Program-made: the position numbers and the translations under genes
The notes under the pieces: generated by a model
What the model was told of the DNA's origin: nothing
The model's database searches: none
What the model saw: the letters and a program-made list of their open reading frames with translations, nothing else
Shown: one piece after another, positions 55,574 through 64,000 of the stretch
Layout: every line of letters starts with the position of its first letter
Position numbering within the stretch: the stretch's first letter is position 1
Origin: an uncultured Blastocatellia bacterium
GTDB lineage: Bacteria; Acidobacteriota; Blastocatellia; Chloracidobacteriales; Chloracidobacteriaceae
Length of the DNA stretch: 64,000 nt
Assembly (NCBI GenBank): GCA_937934745.1
Contig: CALGZC010000003.1
Span: forward strand, 29,852-93,851
Direction of reading: 5' to 3'

Positions 55574-56623
55574 ATGCTACCGGCAAAGATGAAGGCTGCG
55601 GTTGTCCATGCCTTTGGAGAGCCGCTGACAATTGATGAAATGCCTGTCCCGCGTCCTGGCCCAGGTCAAATCTTGGTCAAGGTCATGACCAGCGGCGTGT
55701 GTCACACCGATTTGCACGCCGCGGACGGGGATTGGCCCGTCAAGCCTAAGTTGCCGCTAGTGCCGGGTCACGAAGGGGCCGGCTATGTCGCCGCCATCGG
55801 AGAAGGCGTGACCGCCGTCAAGGAAGGCGATCGGGTTGGCGTCCCGTGGCTGCATGACGCCTGCGGCTTGTGCGAATACTGCCTGACCGGCTGGGAAACC
55901 CTCTGCCACCACCAACACAACACCGGCTACTCCGTGGACGGCGGCTTTGCCGAATACGTTCTGGCGCCGGCGGCCTATGTTGGTCACATTCCCGACAGCT
56001 TAGATTTCATAACAGCCGCGCCGGTGTTGTGCGCCGGGGTGACTACCTACAAAGCCATCAAGGAAACGCAGGCCCGTCCCGGCGAATGGCTGGTCGTGGT
56101 CGGCATCGGCGGTCTGGGTCATATGGCGGTTCAGTACGCCAAGGCAATGGGGCTGAATGTCGCCGCCGTCGACATTGCCGCCGAAAAGCTCGATCTGGCG
56201 CGGCAGTTGGGCGCGCAGGTCACGGTCAACGCCAAAGAGGAAGACCCGGTGGAAGCCATCAAGCGGCAAACCGGCGGCGCGCATGGCGTCGTCGTCGCCG
56301 CCGTTTCAGCCTCGATTTTCCGTCAGGCCATTGCCATGCTCCGGCGCGGCGGCACGTGCTCGATGGTCGGCCTGCCGCCGGGCGACTTTCCAACGCCCAT
56401 TTTTGACGTCGTTCTCAATCGGCTGACCATTCGCGGCTCGATTGTCGGCACGCGCAAAGACCTTCAGGAGAGCTTGCAGTTCGCGGCGGAGGGCAAGGTC
56501 AAGCCCCAAGTCGAGCTACAGCCGATCGAGCAGGTCAACGAAGTGTTCGAGCGCATGAAACACGGGCAAATCAACGGGCGCGTCGTTCTCAACGTCGGGC
56601 TCAATGGAACGAGCCCAAACTAA
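55574..56623 (+). CDS. adhP: Zinc-dependent alcohol dehydrogenase, AdhP type
   Basis: 349 residues; ATG 55574 has GGGAG eight bases upstream. A medium-chain dehydrogenase with catalytic zinc ligands in [15 protein letters not shown] and GHEGAGYV, structural zinc cysteines in [18 protein letters not shown], and the NAD site [20 protein letters not shown]. The sequence is that of propanol-preferring AdhP, which oxidises primary alcohols to aldehydes with NAD. It forms its own unit. Confidence 0.95.
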   Translation: MLPAKMKAAVVHAFGEPLTIDEMPVPRPGPGQILVKVMTSGVCHTDLHAADGDWPVKPKLPLVPGHEGAGYVAAIGEGVTAVKEGDRVGVPWLHDACGLCEYCLTGWETLCHHQHNTGYSVDGGFAEYVLAPAAYVGHIPDSLDFITAAPVLCAGVTTYKAIKETQARPGEWLVVVGIGGLGHMAVQYAKAMGLNVAAVDIAAEKLDLARQLGAQVTVNAKEEDPVEAIKRQTGGAHGVVVAAVSASIFRQAIAMLRRGGTCSMVGLPPGDFPTPIFDVVLNRLTIRGSIVGTRKDLQESLQFAAEGKVKPQVELQPIEQVNEVFERMKHGQINGRVVLNVGLNGTSPN

Positions 56624-56640
56624 ACGCCCCCAAACTAACG
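56614..56640. repeat. 10-bp direct duplication, period 15, over the adhP stop codon
   Basis: CCCAAACTAA is at 56614-56623, ending with the adhP stop, and at 56629-56638. Confidence 0.85.
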
Positions 56641-56697
56641 CGAGCTGACGCGCCCAAGCCAAAGCGCCGACTGGCGAGGGTCAGGGCGCCGCGCCGT

Positions 56698-58194
56698 TCA
56701 GTCGAGCGCAAACAAGCGCTTGATTTGCGCCAGCAGTTGCGATGACTTCTCTTCCACGCGCAGAGTTTGCGTCGCCGTGGTGCGCATCGCGTTACGACCG
56801 GCCTGCCGCGCTTCCAGGCGCTCGGCTAGAACCCGACTGAAGGCTTCCGACAGTTGCGGATTCGCGCGGAGCAAGCCGCAAAAGACATCACGGTGAATGG
56901 TATGCACGGTGACTTCGCCGACGGCGCGAATCGTTGCCGAGCGCGGCTCGCCGGTCATCAGCGCCATCTCGCCAAAGCAGTTGGGCGCCCGCAGCTCGCC
57001 CACTTCCAGCCCATCCACCTCGATCCGCACAATGCCCTCTGCAAGGATGAACAGGCTGTCACCCGGCTCGCCCTGCTGGACAATGGTTTCGCCGGAGGCG
57101 TAGCGGCGCAGGCGCATGCTGCGGACTGCAAGTTCCCGCTCTGACTCAGACAGCGTGGACAGGAGCGGAACCGCATCCAGAAGATTGGCGGCTGCCGTCG
57201 CTGCCTGCCGGGCAGCTGCTTCCGGCGACGGCTGCCGCAACAGCTCGATGCCCGACAGCGGCAGCGGCGTTTCAACCATCGCCCGGTCCAAGGCGTACCA
57301 CGCGCGGTCGCGCACCAAGCTGGCAATGGCTTCCCGCCGCGCAAAATTACCGATGAAGTACCGTATGGCGTAGCGAATCGTGGCGTTTTCCAAAAAATCA
57401 TACGTAGCGACAACCGCCGGCGGGTCGGTCAACAGTTCCGGTAGATCGCGTAACGCTTCAAGAATTACCGAACGCACACGTTCTGGTGGCATGCGGTAGG
57501 GCGCTTGAATGAACACCGTCTGGCGCGCCGCCGCCGTGGGCTTGGTGTAGGTCACAATCTGGCTTTTCGCCAGCAGCCCGTTCGGAATCGTCACCTGCTC
57601 GCGGTCGAGCGTGAAAATTTTGACGGCGCGCCAGTTGATTTCCAGCACCTCGCCCGCGCGCCGGCCGTCATCGAGCTGAATCCAGTCGCCGACTTCAAAC
57701 GGCTGCTGGACCTGAAGCGTCAGGCCGGCCACGATGTTGCCCAGCGTGTCCTGGAGCGCCAAGCCGATGATCGCCGTAAACAGCGCCGAAGTCACCAAAA
57801 GCGAGGTGACCTGCACGCCAGCCCAGCTCAGCGCCAGCAAGACGACCGTGGCATAGACGATGCCCTGCACGATGTCGCGGAAGATGCGCTCGGCGGCCAG
57901 TCCGAGGCGACCAGCGATACCGGCGTCAAAAAATGCCAGCACGGATAGCCGCCCAAGCGCCAGAGCAAGACTGATCGAGGCGACGTACCTCAAAAGCGAC
58001 GCTGGGGCGAAGCTCGACAGAAGCCGGTCGGCCAGTACCAGCACCACGGTCACGGCCAGGCACCAGAGCGGGAAGCGGAGCAATCGGCGCACCTCCGCTC
58101 CAACCGCCGATTTCACGATGAACAAGAGCGCCAGGCCAGAAGCCAGCACACCAAGTGTCATCCACCAGGCGTAAGCAAAGTCGGTCAGTTCCAT
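56698..58194 (-). CDS. MscS-family channel with C-terminal cyclic nucleotide-binding domain
   Basis: 498 residues from ATG 58194. Four N-terminal helices and then the MscS pore/beta domain near residues 120-235 (GLALQDTLGNIVAGL, QQPFEVGDWIQL, TIPNGLLAKSQIVTY) are canonical. A cNMP-binding domain lies at about 350-465: GETIVQQGEPGDSLFILAEG and NCFGEMALMTGEPRSATIRA, which is the phosphate-binding cassette. Such bCNG proteins open to cyclic nucleotides or membrane tension. Neighbours give no clue. The gene is convergent with adhP. Confidence 0.92.
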   Translation of the reverse strand: MELTDFAYAWWMTLGVLASGLALLFIVKSAVGAEVRRLLRFPLWCLAVTVVLVLADRLLSSFAPASLLRYVASISLALALGRLSVLAFFDAGIAGRLGLAAERIFRDIVQGIVYATVVLLALSWAGVQVTSLLVTSALFTAIIGLALQDTLGNIVAGLTLQVQQPFEVGDWIQLDDGRRAGEVLEINWRAVKIFTLDREQVTIPNGLLAKSQIVTYTKPTAAARQTVFIQAPYRMPPERVRSVILEALRDLPELLTDPPAVVATYDFLENATIRYAIRYFIGNFARREAIASLVRDRAWYALDRAMVETPLPLSGIELLRQPSPEAAARQAATAAANLLDAVPLLSTLSESERELAVRSMRLRRYASGETIVQQGEPGDSLFILAEGIVRIEVDGLEVGELRAPNCFGEMALMTGEPRSATIRAVGEVTVHTIHRDVFCGLLRANPQLSEAFSRVLAERLEARQAGRNAMRTTATQTLRVEEKSSQLLAQIKRLFALD

Positions 58195-58601
58195 AAGCAG
58201 ACTCTCAGGCGTTTTTTCGGGCGGCACCGGGGGAGGAAAGCAACACACACCTGCCCTGCATGACAGACGGCCACGGTGACGCCGAAGTAGGCTGATGCCT
58301 GCAGCAGACCTCCACAGCAATCGGTTTCTTTCCGAATCCCTGTAGTACCCGATTTGCTGCCTGGTTTGCGCCCGCTAGGCGTCCGTTGTGTGAAGGGAAA
58401 CACTGCCGAACACCTGCCGAATCAATCGGCTAGGTCAGACTAGGCAGCGGCGTGCTGTGCTCGGAAATGACAACCCGCCTCATCAGGCGCCCACAAGGCA
58501 GGTGTTGGCCCACACAACAAGCTCAGGCGCTGACCTACTACCGGCAGGGTTTGCAGCAAAAAACACCGAGTGTCCCTGGTTCTATGCCTGTGGAAAGCAG
58601 G
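58195..58601. other. Intergenic region, nothing certain
   Basis: 407 bases upstream of the MscS-like gene. There is no supported gene. A small hairpin CGCCT-GATG-AGGCG and an 8-base near repeat CTGCCGAA (period 11) near 58403-58421 are visible; neither is assigned a role. Confidence 0.4.
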
Positions 58602-58721
58602 CTACGGCGGCAGGTAGCCACATCGAATTGCCATCCCCCACACGACCGAAAGGCATAGCCCGGCCACAGATAATCCGATCATAAGCAGTACCCAGTAGGA
58701 TGTCCGCTGACGAGTAGGCAT
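58602..58721 (-). CDS. Candidate 39-residue single-span membrane protein
   Basis: Minus-strand ATG at 58721 opens 39 codons: MPTRQRTS, then YWVLLMIGLSVAGLCLSVVW as a clean hydrophobic helix with a basic N-terminus, and a short tail to a TAG stop at 58602. It begins 28 bases after the stop of the glycosyltransferase gene. No ribosome-binding site is obvious. It may be a real small membrane protein missed by length cutoffs. Confidence 0.4.
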   Translation of the reverse strand: MPTRQRTSYWVLLMIGLSVAGLCLSVVWGMAIRCGYLPP

Positions 58722-58749
58722 CGTGTGTCGCCGGACTATCAGAGCCGTG

Positions 58750-61104
58750 TCACAGGTGAGCACCGATCTCTCGTACCTCAACCCTGCCCAGATACATCGC
58801 CGAAGCCGCCAGTTGATTCCGGCGATTGCCGATGGCCAGCTCGGCATCACCCCGTTCATTCGTCACAAAGAGAATGTCAATCAACACATAGTTGCGACTC
58901 TCGCCAAGCGCGACCGGCTCGTTGAGCCAGAGACCGGTCCGATCACGCACCCCGACAACGGCTCCACCCTGCGTGACACGCACTGCCGTCTGCAAGCGGT
59001 ACATGACGTTCGGTTTGAGCGGCGGCAACGGCAAACGCAACCGGGTGGTGTAGTTCGATACGTCCGTGACAATACGCAGCGCCACCTGGTTACCATCTCG
59101 CTGTACCTCCGGGGGCCGTGAGTCTGGAGGCGCTTGTTCTTTTGCCAACCGTTCCAGGTCAGCCGGTTCAGCGGCCCACACCAGCGTCGCCCCCTGCCGT
59201 TGTTGCTCACTGTAGTAACCACGGCGGGCGTAGCCGTTCGTACTCCCCATAAAGTAGTAGCGCACCGGCGGCGACTTTTCACGCCCCGCCGACGTCAGTT
59301 GATACACGCGCATAGTTCCGTAGAGGGTGCCTGACAACTCCGCCAGCAACGGCCATTCGTGCTGGGTGGTTAGTTCCCGCAGCAGGCGTGACTCAGGTGT
59401 ATCATCCACCAGAAGGACGACCTGCTCGCCCTCGCCAGCAGCCAGCGCCAGAAAGTTTTCGTCCTCCAGCGGCGTGACATACTGCGTGCCAGGCGGAAAG
59501 GCAAACCGATGGACATCGCTGCCAACAATGGTGGCCCCGGGCGGCACAACCTGTCGCAGCACCAACGCCAGATCGGCGTACGGTGCGGGGGTAAAGGTGC
59601 GCGTCCAGCGGTGAAAGCGCCACACGGCGCGCGCGCTAGAACCCAACGTCATCCCGGTCAGCACCAAGACCACCAGCGCCACGGCCATCCCACGCAGGAC
59701 GTGCGACACAGTCCGCCACCGCTGGTCAGCCGCCCAGCGCAAAGCATCCACAACCAAGACCCCGATACACAGCGCAAACCAAGTCGTCAGCAAGGGTAAC
59801 GACGCCGGCAACTTGTAGCTGTCTAGCACCGCCAAACTCAGAGCACAGGCCAACGTCACCATCAACAATCCCGTCCGTGGAATACGCCAATCTGGGTGCG
59901 ATGGGGCACCCAATACGTGCAGCCAGTGCGTGATCGGACGAGCGTCTTTCTCAAGCTCCTGGACGATGATTGAAAGCCGACGCAGCAATCCACCGCGCTC
60001 AAACATCCAACTCTCCAACGTACCGATCTTCGGCAGCCTGACTTCTCCGCTGACGTACAACTCCTGGAGTTCAGCCGGAGCCGGCATCCCCCCAAACCGC
60101 CGGCGCAGCTCACGGACAAACTGCCAGTGGGACACCATGTGGGCTATCGTGCGCCCGGTGCGTACCATCAGGTACACCAACGCCCCCACCGTCATCCACT
60201 GGAACAATCGCGGCGTCAGACTATCCGGGGTAGGAATCAACAACAAACTGCTGTGGGACCACCCCTGGTAACGGCTGATTTCACTGAGGACATTCTCCCA
60301 GATCCCCGTGGCCGGACACCCGTACAGCACCGCCGCCGCCAGCTCGGACTGACGCCGGTAAGCCGACCAGTGCAGACTGACCCAGGCCAAATAGGGGAGC
60401 AGTCCGAGCAGAAGACCCACGAGATATGTCCGCCAAGAAAGGCTCCCGAAGACATCTCCGCGCTGGATCACAGCCCACCCCAAAACGCACGGGAACACAC
60501 TCCAGCCGATGGGATCAAACCAACTGGCAGACAGTGACAAACCACCCCCTAACAGTCCCCACAACCACTTGCGCCAGACGCGGTCGGTAGCCTGCGCGCG
60601 CAGGAAAAAGTAAAAGCTCAACAGGACGCAGGTGACTGCGCCTGTCTCCGGGCGGAATGTTCGCAGCGCATTGAACAGGTTGGCATCGCCGATGAGGCAG
60701 GCGACGGCAAGCAAGCCGGCGGCGCGGCTGTGCAGCTTGCGACCAATGAAGTACACGGTGACGAGCGTTGTCAGCGCCAACAAAATGCCGTACATCCGTA
60801 CCGGTGCAATGCCCTCGCCAAAGGTCATCAGCGCCGCCCACAACGTCCAACTGAGTACCGGTCGCGTCAGGGCCAGTTCGCCCGTTAACGCTTGGTGGAA
60901 TAAAAAACCTTCGGTGGCCGTCGGTGCGGGAATCGTCCCAATGCGCCGGGTGACGAAAAAGACAAACAGGACAGCCAATCCGGCCAACAAACAACCGGCT
61001 ACCCCATCCGCACGCCGGGCCTCGGCGGTCCAGGCGGGCGTAGCGTTGGACGACAGCCGCAGAGGTTCACTCTTTGCCGCGGCTTTGGCCAAACTGTTGG
61101 TCAT
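58750..61104 (-). CDS. Large GT-C type membrane glycosyltransferase
   Basis: 784 residues. Around twelve transmembrane helices in the first 500 residues, with PTATEGFLFHQALTGELALTRP in the first large loop, where an acidic residue (Glu) could serve catalysis, and FRPETGAVTCVLLSFYFFLRA. This is the fold of dolichyl/undecaprenyl-phosphate sugar glycosyltransferases (PMT, ArnT, GT39/GT83 like). The last 250 residues are a soluble domain facing outside the cytoplasm. The sequence is diverged, so the donor and acceptor are unknown. It is followed by a candidate small membrane ORF. Confidence 0.7.
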   Translation of the reverse strand: MTNSLAKAAAKSEPLRLSSNATPAWTAEARRADGVAGCLLAGLAVLFVFFVTRRIGTIPAPTATEGFLFHQALTGELALTRPVLSWTLWAALMTFGEGIAPVRMYGILLALTTLVTVYFIGRKLHSRAAGLLAVACLIGDANLFNALRTFRPETGAVTCVLLSFYFFLRAQATDRVWRKWLWGLLGGGLSLSASWFDPIGWSVFPCVLGWAVIQRGDVFGSLSWRTYLVGLLLGLLPYLAWVSLHWSAYRRQSELAAAVLYGCPATGIWENVLSEISRYQGWSHSSLLLIPTPDSLTPRLFQWMTVGALVYLMVRTGRTIAHMVSHWQFVRELRRRFGGMPAPAELQELYVSGEVRLPKIGTLESWMFERGGLLRRLSIIVQELEKDARPITHWLHVLGAPSHPDWRIPRTGLLMVTLACALSLAVLDSYKLPASLPLLTTWFALCIGVLVVDALRWAADQRWRTVSHVLRGMAVALVVLVLTGMTLGSSARAVWRFHRWTRTFTPAPYADLALVLRQVVPPGATIVGSDVHRFAFPPGTQYVTPLEDENFLALAAGEGEQVVLLVDDTPESRLLRELTTQHEWPLLAELSGTLYGTMRVYQLTSAGREKSPPVRYYFMGSTNGYARRGYYSEQQRQGATLVWAAEPADLERLAKEQAPPDSRPPEVQRDGNQVALRIVTDVSNYTTRLRLPLPPLKPNVMYRLQTAVRVTQGGAVVGVRDRTGLWLNEPVALGESRNYVLIDILFVTNERGDAELAIGNRRNQLAASAMYLGRVEVREIGAHL

Positions 61105-61168
61105 GGCATCGTCCTAAGCGTCTGCCACGCGCGGACAGGTTGTCCTGCTGCGCGGACGAACCTCAATA

Positions 61169-62584
61169 CTAGCTCAGCTCCATCGCCTGAAACGTTTCCA
61201 GATTCCGCTTGAGCTGAGACATAAACTGGTCGGCAACTGCGCCATCAATCAACCGATGGTCAAATGTCAGCGACAAATACACCATGTGGCGCACGGCAAT
61301 CGCGTCGTCGTCGGTAACAACCGGACGCTTGACAATAGCACCGACGCCGAGAATGGCAACTTGCGGCTGATTGATAATGGGCGTCCCGATCAAACTGCCG
61401 AAACTGCCGTAGTTGGTAATCGTAAAAGTACCACCGGTAACTTCATCGGGCTTGAGCTGCTTGGCGCGGGCGCGGTTGGCCAAATCGCTGATGCTGCGGG
61501 CCAAACCGACCAGGTTTTTTTCTTCCGCATGCCGGATAACCGGCACAATCAGACCCCAGTCCAGCGCTACGGCAATGCCAATGTGGTAGTGCTTCTTGTA
61601 CAGGATGTTATCACCCTCGATTGAGGCGTTCAGAACCGGCCAGTCGCGCAGTGCATCCACCACGCCTTTGACGATGAAAGGCAGAAAGGTCAGCTTCACG
61701 CCATGCTGTGCTTCAAAGTCGCGCTTGTTGCGCTCGCGCAGCCGGTGAATGTGCGTCATATCAACTTCAAACACCGACGTAACATGTGGTGCTGTGTGCT
61801 TGCTGAGCACCATTCGCTCGGCGATTTTCTTGCGCATCGCCGTCATCGGCACGACCTCTACGGCTTCGCCACCGGGCAGTTGCACCGCCCCTTCGGCTTC
61901 TACCGTCGCCGGCGCAACCGCCGGAGTCAACGCCGTGGGGGAAATAGGTGGCGTAGCCGGTGTGCCGACAGCAGCAGGCGTCAAGGTCGCCGTTGGAGCC
62001 GACACAGCCGAAGCCGACACAGAGGGCGCCGCCGCCTGGCGCTGTTCAAGAAACGCCAAGAGGTCGTGCTTCGTAATGCGCCCGCCGATGCCCGTCCCGC
62101 GAATCTGGCGTAAATCCACGCCGTGTTCCCGCGCCATCCGCCGAACAAGCGGCGACGAGCGGATACCAAAGGTGTCCGTTGACTCGGCGGCATCTTCCAC
62201 ATCAGCTTCATCAATCTGCGTTGCTGTGGCGGCAACGTGGTTCGTCGCCGATGATTTTATCGCCGATGATGCGGTCGCCGCAGCAGGTGTAGTTGCCTCA
62301 ACAGGTGCCGGCGGTGAGGTAGAAGCTTCCGGCATCGCCGCCGGAACTTCATCACCGATATACGCAACAACCGTATTGACGGGAACGGTTTGATTTTCCC
62401 CGACCAACACTTCCAGCAGGATGCCGGCCTGGGGTGCCGGTATCTCGGCGTCAACCTTGTCGGTTGAAATCTCAAAAATCGGCTCGTCGCGTTCAACGCG
62501 GTCACCGACCTTCTTCAGCCACTTGATGATTGTGCCTTCCGTAATGGACTCCCCCATCTGGGGCATAACGACTTCATGACGCAT
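61169..62584 (-). CDS. 2-oxoacid dehydrogenase E2 (dihydrolipoamide acyltransferase)
   Basis: 471 residues. One lipoyl domain (EISTDKVDAEIPAP with the lipoyl-lysine in TDK), an Ala/Pro/Thr linker, a peripheral subunit-binding domain (SPLVRRMAREHGVDLRQI) and the catalytic domain with LTFDHRLIDGAVADQFM (His and Asp). The linkers carry two internal 15-base duplications, in frame (near 61998 and 62244). The neighbour upstream is E1-beta, so this is the pyruvate or branched-chain 2-oxoacid complex rather than the 2-oxoglutarate one. Confidence 0.92.
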   Translation of the reverse strand: MRHEVVMPQMGESITEGTIIKWLKKVGDRVERDEPIFEISTDKVDAEIPAPQAGILLEVLVGENQTVPVNTVVAYIGDEVPAAMPEASTSPPAPVEATTPAAATASSAIKSSATNHVAATATQIDEADVEDAAESTDTFGIRSSPLVRRMAREHGVDLRQIRGTGIGGRITKHDLLAFLEQRQAAAPSVSASAVSAPTATLTPAAVGTPATPPISPTALTPAVAPATVEAEGAVQLPGGEAVEVVPMTAMRKKIAERMVLSKHTAPHVTSVFEVDMTHIHRLRERNKRDFEAQHGVKLTFLPFIVKGVVDALRDWPVLNASIEGDNILYKKHYHIGIAVALDWGLIVPVIRHAEEKNLVGLARSISDLANRARAKQLKPDEVTGGTFTITNYGSFGSLIGTPIINQPQVAILGVGAIVKRPVVTDDDAIAVRHMVYLSLTFDHRLIDGAVADQFMSQLKRNLETFQAMELS

Positions 62585-62653
62585 AAGAGCAATCCTTCAT
62601 AGGGATGACGTGCCGAGCGCCGTTTTCGCACAGGGCCGCTCGGTAAGTTCAGT

Positions 62654-63631
62654 TTAATACTCTACTAGCTTGCGCACCGCCGCCATGACTTTCTCAGCAT
62701 TAGGGAGAAAGAAATCTTCCAGGGGCGGACTGTAGGGCGTTGGGGTATCAATGGAGGCAATGCGCACAATTGGCCCGTCAAGGTGCTCGAAGAGTTCTTC
62801 AGCAATAAAGGCTGCAAACTCGCCGCCGATGCCGCCCGTTCGTGTTGCTTCGTGCAAAATAATCACTTTGTTGGTTTTCCGAACTGTCCGGGCGATCGCT
62901 TCCTTGTCGTAAGGCAGCAGGGACCGCATATCCACCACTTCCACCTGAATGTCATCCTCGCGGGCAAGTGTTTCCGCCGCCTCAAGTGCCACGTGCACCA
63001 TCGCGCCAAAGGTGATGATGGAAACGTCGCTGCCCGACCGGCGGAGTGCTGCTTGTCCAATCGGCACAATGTAGTCGGTTTCGGGCAAGTCTTCCTTAAT
63101 CCGGCGGTACAGGTATTTGTGTTCGAAGTACAGCACCGGGTCATCATCTCGGATGGCGGCCTTGAGGAGGCCCTTGGCATCGTAGGCCGTCGCCGGTTCG
63201 ACGATCTTGAGACCCGGGGTGTTCATAAAGAAGGCTTCCGGATTGCGCGAGTGGAATGGACCGCCACGAACGCCGCCTCCACAGGGACCGCGCACGACAA
63301 TTGGAACGGCTAACCCCTGCCGATAGCGACTTGTCGCGGCATAGTTGGTCAGCATGTCGAACGCGCATGAAATAAAGTCAATGAACTGCATTTCGGCCAC
63401 CGGACGCAGTCCCAGGTGCGCCGCACCACAAGCAGCGCCGACAATCGCGGCTTCTGAGATGGGCGTGTCAATGACCCGCTCCGGACCAAACTCTTCTAGC
63501 AACCCAGCAGTGACTTTAAACGCGCCGCCGTAAACGCCGATGTCCTCACCTAAGCAGAAGACATTCGGATCGCGGCGCATCTCCTCAAACAATGCCTGCC
63601 GGATCGCTTCAAGATAGGTTGTAAGTGCCAT
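62654..63631 (-). CDS. 2-oxoacid dehydrogenase E1 subunit beta (branched-chain type)
   Basis: 325 residues from ATG 63631. It is an alpha2beta2-type thiamine-diphosphate E1 beta chain: GEDIGVYGGAFKVTAGL with the Glu that activates thiamine, DTPISEAAIVGAA, FHSRNPEAFFMNTPG and VDMRSLLPYDKEAI. The FHSRNPEAFF segment looks more like the branched-chain (2-oxoisovalerate) enzyme than pyruvate dehydrogenase, but I cannot settle this. E2 follows 69 bases downstream. The E1-alpha gene expected upstream is not seen before the window end. Confidence 0.9.
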   Translation of the reverse strand: MALTTYLEAIRQALFEEMRRDPNVFCLGEDIGVYGGAFKVTAGLLEEFGPERVIDTPISEAAIVGAACGAAHLGLRPVAEMQFIDFISCAFDMLTNYAATSRYRQGLAVPIVVRGPCGGGVRGGPFHSRNPEAFFMNTPGLKIVEPATAYDAKGLLKAAIRDDDPVLYFEHKYLYRRIKEDLPETDYIVPIGQAALRRSGSDVSIITFGAMVHVALEAAETLAREDDIQVEVVDMRSLLPYDKEAIARTVRKTNKVIILHEATRTGGIGGEFAAFIAEELFEHLDGPIVRIASIDTPTPYSPPLEDFFLPNAEKVMAAVRKLVEY

Positions 63632-63839
63632 GGTTGTAGAATGATCCAGTCGGTTAGGTGGACTTTCTCGTGCGTCGGCATAGCGCACAGTACACCATAA
63701 TTGCAATCACGCACAGCCTGGAAGGTTTTGACCCAGTGGGCGGCAAGTCGCACCTTCAGGGCGGGGAAAGGCGAGCGCGGACCAGGATTTATGGAGTCGA
63801 GCCGTCCTATGGGGTTTGGCTGCGCCGAAACTCCCCCTG

Positions 63840-63846
63840 CGGCTCG
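63840..63846. repeat. 7-bp inverted repeat next to the transposase stop
   Basis: CGAGCCG (63798-63804) and CGGCTCG (63840-63846) are complementary, with 35 bases between. The right arm lies four bases from the transposase stop, where IS200/IS605 right-end hairpins are found. Confidence 0.45.
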
Positions 63847-63849
63847 TTT

Positions 63850-64000
63850 TCAGTGTGGCGTCTGCTGTCGCTTGATGTACTGGCGCGCGATGGCAAGCGG
63901 CGCGCCGCCGGAGCTTGCAGCCAAGTCGGACGGCGACCACAGCGCCCCCTTCCGATCACGCTTCTGGATGTCGGACCGCTCCTTGCGCAGCAAGCGACCG
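63850..64000 (-). CDS. tnpA: IS200/IS605-family TnpA transposase, C-terminal fragment
   Basis: Frame open to the window edge; stop at 63850-63852. The about 50 residues include GRLLRKERSDIQKR, then GALWSPSDLAASSGGAPLAI and RQYIKRQQ, which match the C-terminus of IS200/IS605 TnpA (usual form LWSPSYFVASVGGAPL). YFV is replaced by DLA, so it may be diverging. TnpA is the HUH-type single-strand transposase whose catalytic tyrosine lies just upstream, outside this view. The rest of the element is beyond the window. It lies upstream of the E1-beta gene. Confidence 0.65.
   Translation of the reverse strand, partial: GRLLRKERSDIQKRDRKGALWSPSDLAASSGGAPLAIARQYIKRQQTPH

Noticed and set aside
1..64000. 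CRISPR array, prophage or integrated plasmid
   Set aside because: No regularly spaced repeats, phage structural genes or replication genes are seen; only a transposase tail at the right edge.

Overview
The window looks like chromosomal DNA of a phototrophic acidobacterium, most likely Chloracidobacterium. Two things point there. The first bases encode the end of AcsF, the aerobic cyclase of (bacterio)chlorophyll synthesis. Bases 5670-6833 (minus strand) encode a secreted VWFA-related protein of the type that is expanded in Acidobacteriota. Most of the content is housekeeping, gene-dense and without phage genes or CRISPR arrays. The only mobile DNA seen is the tail of an IS200/IS605-type transposase at the right edge.

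Layout. 1-1.4 kb: acsF (partial) and a biliverdin-reductase-like gene. 1.4-8.6 kb (minus): ribosomal protein S18, a TPR protein, a COG0523 metal GTPase, pyruvate kinase, the VWFA-related protein, LysA and a small membrane protein. 8.8-15.0 kb (plus): ResB/Ccs1, a very large NorD/CbbO-like VWA protein, a YpsA/SLOG-like protein and an orphan DppF-type ATPase. 15.2-18.4 kb: a WecA-like phosphotransferase with a long tail, translationally coupled to MalQ. 18.5-19.2 kb: a type IV pilin on the minus strand with a good sigma-54 promoter. 19.4-24.1 kb (plus): CysQ, KdsA, RibH, NusB, an unrecognised zinc-ribbon/helical-repeat protein and a SanA-like protein. 24.1-26.1 kb (minus): a cytochrome P450 and PyrE. 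26.2-29.1 kb (plus): HemW, a small hypothetical protein and a UbiA-family prenyltransferase. 29.4-37.9 kb (plus): SucC/SucD-like acyl-CoA ligase, EtfBA, an FHA protein, a glycosyltransferase, a primary-type sigma factor and a MazG-like protein. 38.1-40.1 kb (minus): CvpA and RadA. 40.2-45.4 kb (plus): QueA, a long M16 peptidase and a double-PDZ protein. 45.5-49.1 kb: glutathione peroxidase (minus), then Der and QueG (plus). 49.1-52.2 kb (minus): an ABC permease and a secreted TPR protein. 52.4-55.2 kb: a DUF445 protein, tRNA-Arg(TCG), a DUF2499-DUF3593 fusion (minus) and an ABC ATPase. 55.6-61.1 kb: alcohol dehydrogenase (plus), an MscS channel with a cyclic-nucleotide domain and a GT-C glycosyltransferase (both minus). 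61.2-63.6 kb (minus): E2 and E1-beta of a branched-chain-type 2-oxoacid dehydrogenase. 63.85-64 kb: transposase tail.

How genes work together. EtfBA, the acyl-CoA ligase pair and the 2-oxoacid dehydrogenase subunits would fit oxidation of branched-chain amino acids or other acyl-CoA substrates. QueA and QueG catalyse the last two known steps of queuosine synthesis. WecA, KdsA, the glycosyltransferases and the pilin serve the cell envelope. The phototrophy-linked signals are AcsF, the BvdR-like reductase beside it, and the DUF2499-DUF3593 fusion, whose two halves I know from cyanobacteria and plastid lineages.

The most interesting observations are that fusion, the acsF-bvdR pair, the orphan NorD-like protein, the zinc-ribbon/repeat protein, the pilin sigma-54 promoter, and a set of short perfect or near-perfect tandem duplications that fall mostly in 5' intergenic regions. 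All family assignments are from memory and pattern recognition; no database search was run.
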